A stretch of DNA of 64,000 nt, taken from positions 17,178,898-17,242,897 of the forward strand of contig NW_024037076.1 in NCBI RefSeq assembly GCF_015706575.1. Direction: 5' to 3'. Shown piece after piece: positions 59,301 through 64,000 of the stretch. This DNA is from Patiria miniata (lineage: Eukaryota > Echinodermata > Asteroidea > Valvatida > Asterinidae). The notes under the pieces were generated by a model. It had not been told where the DNA came from, did not search any database, and saw only the letters and a list, made by a program, of their open reading frames with translations. Position numbers and translations under genes: made by a program. Numbering within the stretch: the stretch's first letter is position 1; each line of letters opens with the position of its first letter.

Positions 59301-62300
59301 CGATCGTCACTGAAAAGTACTCACATACAGTACACACAACCACACATCCATGAGATGCACACAAATGACACACCATTGAAAAACAGTTTTAGTCTGGTCC
59401 TCAAGTACTCCACTGCGCACACTGCATTGATGTCTATCAGGTGCTTGACTGCATTCTTATTAGACTTGTCACCAGTCCATCCATTATCGCGACATTTCGC
59501 CAGAAGTTTTCGGTAAAAAACGATACTTTCCTTCTTTTTTTTTTCGTTAGGTAGAAAATTGGAAATTCATAATGTTTTGGTGGCAAATCGTATTTTCGTA
59601 ATTTAACAAACAATTCGTAATAATTACGAAAAAATCGTACTAGTTGGCAGCTATGAACACGGTGCAAAATGAGGCATGGGCAGAAGTAAATCACAAGTCA
59701 AATCATAAGTCCGGTCACAAGTAACAGGGATTAAACATCAGCAAAGGAATGCATCATTCAGTCCAGCAGCTTGTGTTTACACAAGATTTGGTATCTTGTA
59801 ATTGGCTTGTGACTACTTGTGAGGACTTGTGACGATTGACTTGTGACTACTTGTGAGGACTCGTGAGGACTTGTATTGAGCTTGCGACTACTTGTGAGGA
59901 CTTGTTGAGGGCTTGTGATGACTTGTGATGGGATAGTGACTACTTGTGAGGACTTGTGATGGACTTGTGACAACTTGTGATGGGCTTGTGACAACTTGTG
60001 ATGGGCTTGTGACGACTTGTGATGGGCTTGTGACGACTTGTGATGGGCTTGTGACTACTTGTGAAGACTTTTGATGGGCTTGTGAGGACTCGTGGGGACT
60101 TGTGATGGGCTTGCGCCTACTTGTGAGGACCTAACCACTTGTGAGGACTTGTGATGGGCTTGTGACTACTTGTGAAGACCTGTGATGGGCTTGTGAGGAC
60201 TCGTGGGGACTTGTGATGGGCTTGCGCCTACTTGTGAGAACCTGACCACTTGTGAGGACTTTTGATGGGCTTGTGACTACTTGTGAAGACTTGCGATGGG
60301 CTTGTGAGGACTCGTGGGACTTGTGATGGGCTTGCGCCTACTTGTGAGGACCTGACCACTTGTGAGGACTTGTGATGGGCTTGTGACTACTTGTGAAGAC
60401 TTGTGATGGGCTTGTGAGGACTCGTGGGGACTTGTGATGGTCTTGCTCCTACTTGTGAGGACCTGACCACTTGTGAGGACTTTTGATGGGCTTGTGACTA
60501 CTTGTGAAGACTTGCGATGGGCTTGTGAGGACTCGTGGGGACTTGTGATGGGCTTGCGCCTACTTGTGAGGACCTGACCACTTGTGAGGACTTGTGATGG
60601 GCTTGTGACTACTTGTGAAGACTTGCGATGGGCTTGTGAGGACTTGTGATGGGCTTGCGCCTACTTGTGAGGACCTGACCACTTGTGAGGACTAGTGATG
60701 GGCTTGTCAGGACTTGTGGGGACTTGTAATGGGCTTTAACTACTTGGGATGGGCTTGTGAGGACTTGTGAGGGCTTGGGAGGACTTGTTGGGACTTGTTT
60801 GGACTTGAGATTGTTTCTATTTGTGAGGAACTGTGATGGGCTTGACTACAACACTCCAGGAGAATGCTGAGTGTGGAGTGGATTTTGCAGTGCATCCACA
60901 ATCTTGTTGAAGGTAAATTTTTGTCAATTTCATCCCCTTCCAAACCACTGGATTTTATTCTGGACTTCATTGTTTGGAAGTTTAAAGGAGACTTACATCC
61001 TTGGCAGAGACGAACTGCATGAAGACGTCGTCGGCTATGCCTGTGGTTGTGACGCTTGGACCATCACCGTCTTCTGAAGCCTGGCCAAATTTTGTCCAGG
61101 ACTGAAAGTGAACAAGAAAAGCAGGAAAAGTTTAGTCAAGACCTTTTTGATTCAGTTAACCCTAACCCTGCCAGAGGCAACACAGTTAAAAGTAAAGTCC
61201 GTCACAAAACAATGCGGCCCATCAGGCCGGCGTTTATCTCCAGTTTGAGCAGCATGAAACGACCAAGAATTTTTGTCTATTCCCCCTGGATGGGATACTA
61301 GTCCACCACAGGTTACTCTATAGCTAATGCCTGTGCCCATTTTGTCACCGGTTTCAAGAAGGGACGGGCATGTGGATTTTGAAGAAAAACCGTTTTGGAG
61401 ATAATCGCAACAGAAGTTTCTCCGTCTTTAAAACTGCAAAAACTACTAATTTGCAACAACTTTATGCAATAAGAAAACCATAACGTAATTCTTTGATAGG
61501 TAAACTTTAATTTGAACCCATTAATTATGATTAATAGAGTGGCTAATAAGCCAAAATTAATTAGTAAAGATGCCCGTCCCTTCGTGAAATCGAAAATCTC
61601 ACTGTTCCACATTTACGCCCTTCTTGTTTAATGTGCTTTTCCATAGGGAAGGGCACGCGTGTTCGATTACGCGCGCGCATCTGAGAATGTAACAAAGATG
61701 CCCGTCCCTTTGTGAAATCGAAAATCTCCTGTTGACCTACTTTTACGCCTCTCCGTGCAATACGTTTTGTACGTGTTCAAGGGGCAGGCATGTTCGCGTC
61801 TCTTCGTGAAATCGCAAAATGCAATTATTGAGATGCCTACCCCTGGCGTCATTAATGTTATTCAGGAATTAATGATGTTTTGCTTACGGAAACATGTCAG
61901 AATGCTTGAGTACCATGTTTTAAAGCAAAATAGTAAAAAAAATTCGAAATCGAAAAAATTGTCAATTTTGACATGCCCGTCCCTTCGTGAAACCGGTGAC
62001 AATTTATGGGTGAGTTCAAGTAGCTTACCCGGATCCACCCGGGTTAGCCCCGTGCCGTTCGATTAGCTCTGACGGCAACAGCAGACTAAGAGTGTCCATA
62101 GGGAAGGGATAGCAATTTTCGATTCAATTTGGAGTGGTTTTTTTTTGGGGGGGGGGGGTTAAAAAAATGTCACTCTTTGCAAAAAATCCAATGGTTCACC
62201 TTTCTCAATGCTATGGTCTTGGATGTTTTTCTCTTCTCAATCTTGAAGGTTCTCACAACCTGAACGAGAAAAAAATTAAAAGACTTGCAAATTTAATACT

Positions 62301-64000
62301 TGCTAAACAGACCAGCTGGAGTTTTAACCAATCAGAATCCTCATTAGCCTTCAAAGTTGGCATGTTTACCGGCAGCTGCAGGTTTCAGTTGTGATTCTGC
62401 TATCCAACACATTTATCACATTTTCAAAGAACATGAAACATTTAAAGGGCATATACAACATTTGCAAACATCGAAAAATAAAACTACCAAGTTTTTACGA
62501 AATACTTTACTAGGATGTTGGTAAATGACGGTATAAAGCATCCTGTAAAATTATGGCACCTGGTGTGAAGTCATTTTCAAGAAAATAGTATTTTTGTATA
62601 CATTTCCAACGGTGGTCGGCCGACCACCGTTGGAAAAACCTAACTATTTTTCATTTTTACCATTTACCATTTTTTCAGTCCAAATTTAATTTGCTATTGG
62701 ATGTTCATGAACGGGTGCAGGCAGGCTAGACAGGTTCCCTTACCTTACAATTTTCCGGCATCTATAAATATTGATCTATTTCATCTTAAGTGGAGTCAGG
62801 GAACCAGACTGCTTGAACATTTTTGTTTTTCTTGGTTTTTCCGGCATTTTCGAACACAAAACTTCAAACATGTTAGTGTAACAATATTTGATCTATTACA
62901 CTAATCCCTCAAATAGTTCATTTATGAAAACTACAACAAAAGCCAATGATGTACAATGTACATTCCTTTTAAGGTAAAGGTTTTTGGAACAAGTCTGATG
63001 ATTCTTATGCATTTCTGGCAACTTTTACCCAGATATGAAATATGCTACTTTCAGATTACAATAATGCATTAAAAACCATAACTCTCTATAAGCATTTTTG
63101 CTAGGATGCAACCTCAATCCTGCAAAATCCTCCAACTGCCTCTGTGTAAAAATTTAATTCAGCCTCAAGCCTCCAAAATCATCCGTTATTTCTTGAATGT
63201 GTTCCTTGGAGGGGTGACCACTGCCTCAATCTTTCAAAATCCTCCTGCAATCACTGTCAATATGGTTAGGCAGAGCTAGTGACATCCTGGAGCAATGCGG
63301 AGGATTTCAAGTATAATCTAGGCCTAAATTTATGCACGGCTGAAGCCAAAAAAAATAATACATGTAGTTCTGCTTCCAGTTACCCTACCTACATGTTCCC
63401 TGCTTTGACAGCCCCATCATAAATTTTTGGGGGGCAAAATGAGGGGGAAAAAACTTGAAAACCATCAATTACTACCATTTTACCCTTGACTACACGCAGG
63501 CACCTCCATATGATCGTACACACACAAAAATTGCCCCCCCCCCAAAAAAAAATCTCTACCTGCCTACCCTATTTTCAAATGCCATGTAATCGGAAGCAGA
63601 ACTTTGGGTGTTTTTTTTTTTGGCCTGAGCATAAATAACACAAGCTCCGGCCTAAGATCTTGACACAGTGCATCCTCCAAAAGCAGCCACACATTTTTCC
63701 CATATTAGCCTCAATCCTTGGAAATTCTCAACTTATGCAAGAAGGATTTTGGAGGATTTGGGAAGGTTAGGGTTAACCAGAACAGCCAAAACACAAACAA
63801 CCCTGAAAATTACCAAGGAATTTCTTGCCAGATCTTCTCTCTCTAAACACATTTGTTACATTTCTGCACTTGTTAAAAAGCATACAGCTGAAGCAAATCC
63901 TGCATATCTGATGAAGAAATATATTTATTTTCAAGTCAAGTAGTAGGCCCACCTTCAGGAGTTTGCCGTCATCGTTCCTTTTGTAGTCGATGATTTTCTT
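50296..64000 (-). CDS. EIF3G: Eukaryotic translation initiation factor 3 subunit G (5' end off window)
   Basis: Eight coding exons give 257 residues plus a stop: 63953-64000, 62200-62259, 60997-61101, 58189-58372, 55806-55916, 54678-54811, 52735-52841, 50296-50320. In order the protein shows the eIF3g N-terminal region, a zinc knuckle (CRVCKGDHWTTKC), a Gly/Ala-rich linker with KYVPPSARD, and a C-terminal RRM with RNP2-like TIRVTNLS and RNP1-like SKGFAFINF. eIF3g belongs to the cytoplasmic eIF3 complex, binds 40S/mRNA, and acts in initiation, scanning and reinitiation. The human protein is 320 residues, so roughly 60 N-terminal residues should lie to the right. It is upstream of the receptor gene on the same strand, with no functional link implied. 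The identification is very secure. Confidence 0.97.
50593..51040. mobile_element. Possible hAT-like non-autonomous element
   Basis: It starts CAGGGGCGTAGCAAGG and ends GCTTCGCCTATG, with G- and C-rich tracts and repeats of AAGGGCACTTG. It resembles the 8.3-kb element in style, but a clean target duplication was not found. It lies in the last EIF3G intron. Confidence 0.5.
51163..51684. mobile_element. MITE family 2, diverged copy
   Basis: It is recognisable by internal sequence (TTCCAAAGATGCGTCAAG, CATCGCGTAGCTGCGATC) and TTAA ends, but the termini are strongly mutated. Its right TTAA is the left TTAA of the next, better preserved copy. Confidence 0.68.
51681..52168. mobile_element. MITE family 2, younger copy joined to the previous one
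   Basis: Termini AGCTATAGTCCATCATTTG and CAAATGATGGACTATAGCT are nearly perfect, with TTAA at both ends. It lies in the intron before the terminal EIF3G exon. It shares a TTAA with the older copy on its left, as if it inserted at that copy's terminal TTAA. Confidence 0.86.
52735..52841 (-). CDS. EIF3G: EIF3G exon: second part of RRM
   Basis: 107 bp, phase 0 to 2. It encodes GFAFINFHGKDSAANAIRGV, then SGFGYDHLILKVEWA plus two bases of a Lys codon. Reading on gives AAG TAA, an apparent stop, but those bases form a perfect donor (CCAA/GTAAGT) that joins exon 50296-50320 in phase. The stop is therefore taken as intronic. Confidence 0.93.
53872..54400. mobile_element. MITE family 1 in EIF3G intron
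   Basis: It has TTAA at both ends, termini AGGGAAAATACAAC and GTACATTCCCT, and a central palindrome CCAACGGTGGTCGG/GCGACCACCGTTGG. It lies between the two RRM exons. Confidence 0.87.
54678..54811 (-). CDS. EIF3G: EIF3G exon: first part of RRM
   Basis: 134 bp, phase 1 to 0. It encodes DQGTTIRVTNLSEDTREADL, then LFHSFGPIQRIYLAMDKNTG and RSK. This covers beta1 (RNP2-like), helix 1, and beta2 up to the intron at the start of RNP1. The acceptor is TTGACACAG and the donor AAAG/GTATAA. Confidence 0.97.
55295..55708. mobile_element. Tc1/mariner-like foldback MITE in EIF3G intron
   Basis: The ends are TACAGAGTGAGTAAAA and TTTTACTCGCCCTGTA. The interior is a long imperfect palindrome (CACCGTTTTAAAGTTCTGTC against its complement; AATCATTCAAATCACTCATG against its complement). 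TA flanks both ends. Confidence 0.78.
55806..55916 (-). CDS. EIF3G: EIF3G exon: linker before the RRM
   Basis: 111 bp, phase 1 to 1. It encodes ADAAKKAAGAGGGKYVPPSA, then RDASGQRKV and MDSKR. The KYVPPSxRD motif is diagnostic of eIF3g. The acceptor is TTTACACAG and the donor AGAG/GTAACC. Confidence 0.95.
55963..56165 (+). repeat. SINE family B, partial
   Basis: It contains GGGCGAGTGGTTAGGGTTTG, then a mutated B box (GGTTCTAATTC) and GTCCTTAGGCAAGCCACTTTA. It is truncated and diverged, in an EIF3G intron. Confidence 0.72.
56440..56870. mobile_element. Diverged or rearranged copy of the CCCTAAAnGGG element
   Basis: It shares GGACCACAGGTTGCCGC, GAGCAGAATTGCCATTCG and the CCGAGATCTTAGGGGGGG tract with the copies at 29103 and 57406. 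A local inverted duplication lies at 56447-56533 (TTATCGCGGAAAAAGTTGA and its complement). Outer ends are not preserved. Confidence 0.7.
57406..57724. mobile_element. Copy of the CCCTAAAnGGG element
   Basis: The ends are CCCTAAAAGGGCGGATTCCGG and CCGGCCCTTTTAGGG. Internal sequence matches the element nested at 29103-29557 (GGACCACAGGTTGC, GAGCAGAATTGCCATTCG). It lies in an EIF3G intron. Confidence 0.8.
58189..58372 (-). CDS. EIF3G: EIF3G exon: zinc knuckle
   Basis: 184 bp, phase 0 to 1. It contains RLVMCRVCKGDHWTTKCPYKD, the eIF3g signature zinc knuckle with Cys-x2-Cys-x3-His-x4-Cys spacing, then a Gly/Ala/Asp linker (GGGADGAEGADE). The acceptor is CACCCAG and the donor GAAA/GTAAGA. Confidence 0.97.
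58437..58690 (-). repeat. SINE family B, reversed
   Basis: It reads on the minus strand, from a head near 58690 with GGGGTTCAAATCCAGC to an end at GGCCTGATGGGCCATATTGG. It lies in the EIF3G intron 5' of the zinc-knuckle exon. Confidence 0.77.
59790..60850. repeat. Minisatellite with 111-bp higher-order unit in EIF3G intron
   Basis: The base motif is ACTTGTGATGGGCTTGTGA. From about 60110 to 60560 it is organised in units near 111 bp, marked by GGGCTTGCGCCTACTTGTG about every 110-111 bp. The plus strand is G/T-rich; the transcribed strand is C/A-rich. Confidence 0.9.
60997..61101 (-). CDS. EIF3G: EIF3G exon: WxKFG segment
   Basis: 105 bp, 35 codons, phase 0 to 0, beginning SWTKFGQASEDGDGPSV, then TTTGIADDVFMQF and SAKD. 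It matches the NWKKFG and ATTTVSDDV segments of animal eIF3g. The acceptor is CTTTCAG and the donor GAT/GTAAGT. Confidence 0.95.
61190..61343 (-). repeat. SINE family B, 3' fragment
   Basis: GCGGCCCATCAGGCCGGCGT to CTAATGCCTGTGCCCAT is the reversed 3' half of family B. It is broken where the 61344-62000 MITE begins. Confidence 0.7.
61344..62000. mobile_element. MITE with long GTCACCGGTTTC ends
   Basis: It starts GTCACCGGTTTCAAGAAGGG and ends in the near-complement CCCTTCGTGAAACCGGTGAC. The motif ATGCCCGTCCCTTCGTGAAA recurs inside. It lies next to, and probably inside, a reversed SINE fragment. A possible ATTT target duplication flanks it. Confidence 0.8.
62200..62259 (-). CDS. EIF3G: EIF3G micro-exon of 60 bp
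   Basis: Exactly 20 codons, phase 0 to 0, beginning VVRTFKIEKRKTSK and ending IALRK. The acceptor is CGTTCAG and the donor AAAG/GTGAAC. It matches the conserved basic segment VRTFxIExRK of eIF3g. It is too short to stand out as an ORF and was found by looking for this missing segment. Confidence 0.93.
62442..62972. mobile_element. MITE family 1 in EIF3G 5' intron
   Basis: It is TTAA-flanked, with termini AGGGCATATACAAC and GTACATTCCTT, and the central perfect palindrome CAACGGTGGTC/GGCC/GACCACCGTTG near 62610. Confidence 0.86.
63000..63952. repeat. Repeat with CCTCAATCCTGCAAAATCCTCC, related in inverse to 57000-57380
   Basis: CAACCTCAATCCTGCAAAAT, TTTCTTGAATGTG and AAATCCTCC motifs at 63105-63760 recur as complements at about 57010-57375 (TTTGGAGGATTGAGG, TGCAGGATTGAGGCT). 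Both lie in EIF3G introns. No ORF is supported. Confidence 0.62.
63953..64000 (-). CDS. EIF3G: EIF3G exon, first visible
   Basis: Sixteen codons to the window edge, KKIIDYKRNDDGKLLK, ending AAG/GTGGGC, phase 0. It corresponds to the TEYKxDEDGKK region of animal eIF3g. The exon continues off the window. Confidence 0.9.

Noticed and set aside
59790..60850. CRISPR-like or coding repeat array (ORFs read SQVHHKSSQV-like repeats)
   Set aside because: There are no unique spacers, the units are degenerate and adjoining, stops interrupt the frames, and it lies inside a clear EIF3G intron.

Overview
This window looks like nuclear DNA of a marine invertebrate deuterostome, most likely an echinoderm, possibly a sea star. 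The reasons are AT-rich introns, very frequent TACATGTA palindromes, short exons with canonical GT/AG junctions, tRNA-derived SINEs, and many small TTAA-flanked inverted-repeat elements. The species call is an inference. No bacterial, organellar, rRNA or CRISPR signal was seen.

All coding sequence lies on the minus strand, so genes read from high to low coordinates. (1) 50296 to beyond 64000: EIF3G, the g subunit of translation initiation factor 3. Eight coding exons are visible and the N-terminal exon(s) lie off the right edge. (2) 45189 to 15771: a complete 15-coding-exon receptor gene ('copy A') of 864 codons. Its order is signal peptide, an unassigned N-terminal beta-rich region, one 8-cysteine EGF module, four Ig domains, one transmembrane helix and an IL-1R/TLR-type TIR domain. 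All splice phases agree and the reading frame closes. (3) 3590 to beyond 1: the first three coding exons of a tandem paralogue ('copy B'), nearly identical to copy A.

The gene-free parts are mostly repeats. 1-4000 and 40690-45300 form a segmental duplication carrying the 5' ends of the two receptors, with different transposon insertions in each copy. 4-15 kb is intergenic and holds SINEs, a 153-bp tandem array, a mariner-like element, a hAT-like MITE with an exact 8-bp duplication, and inverted copies of a shared repeat. The receptor introns hold two TTAA-type MITE families, minisatellites at 30-31 kb and 39-40 kb, and foldbacks, including a 75-nt near-perfect hairpin. The EIF3G introns hold the same MITEs and a 111-bp higher-order minisatellite at 59.8-60.8 kb.

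Functionally, EIF3G is a housekeeping gene. The receptor pair is probably innate-immune: the TIR domain would signal in the cytoplasm, while the ectodomain (N-terminal module, EGF, Ig repeats) recalls Tie-type receptors more than the plain three-Ig IL-1 receptors. The two most notable observations are this domain combination and the pattern of differences between the tandem copies. In the three exons that can be compared, 10 of 11 coding substitutions change the protein, and 8 of these fall in one 97-bp exon.
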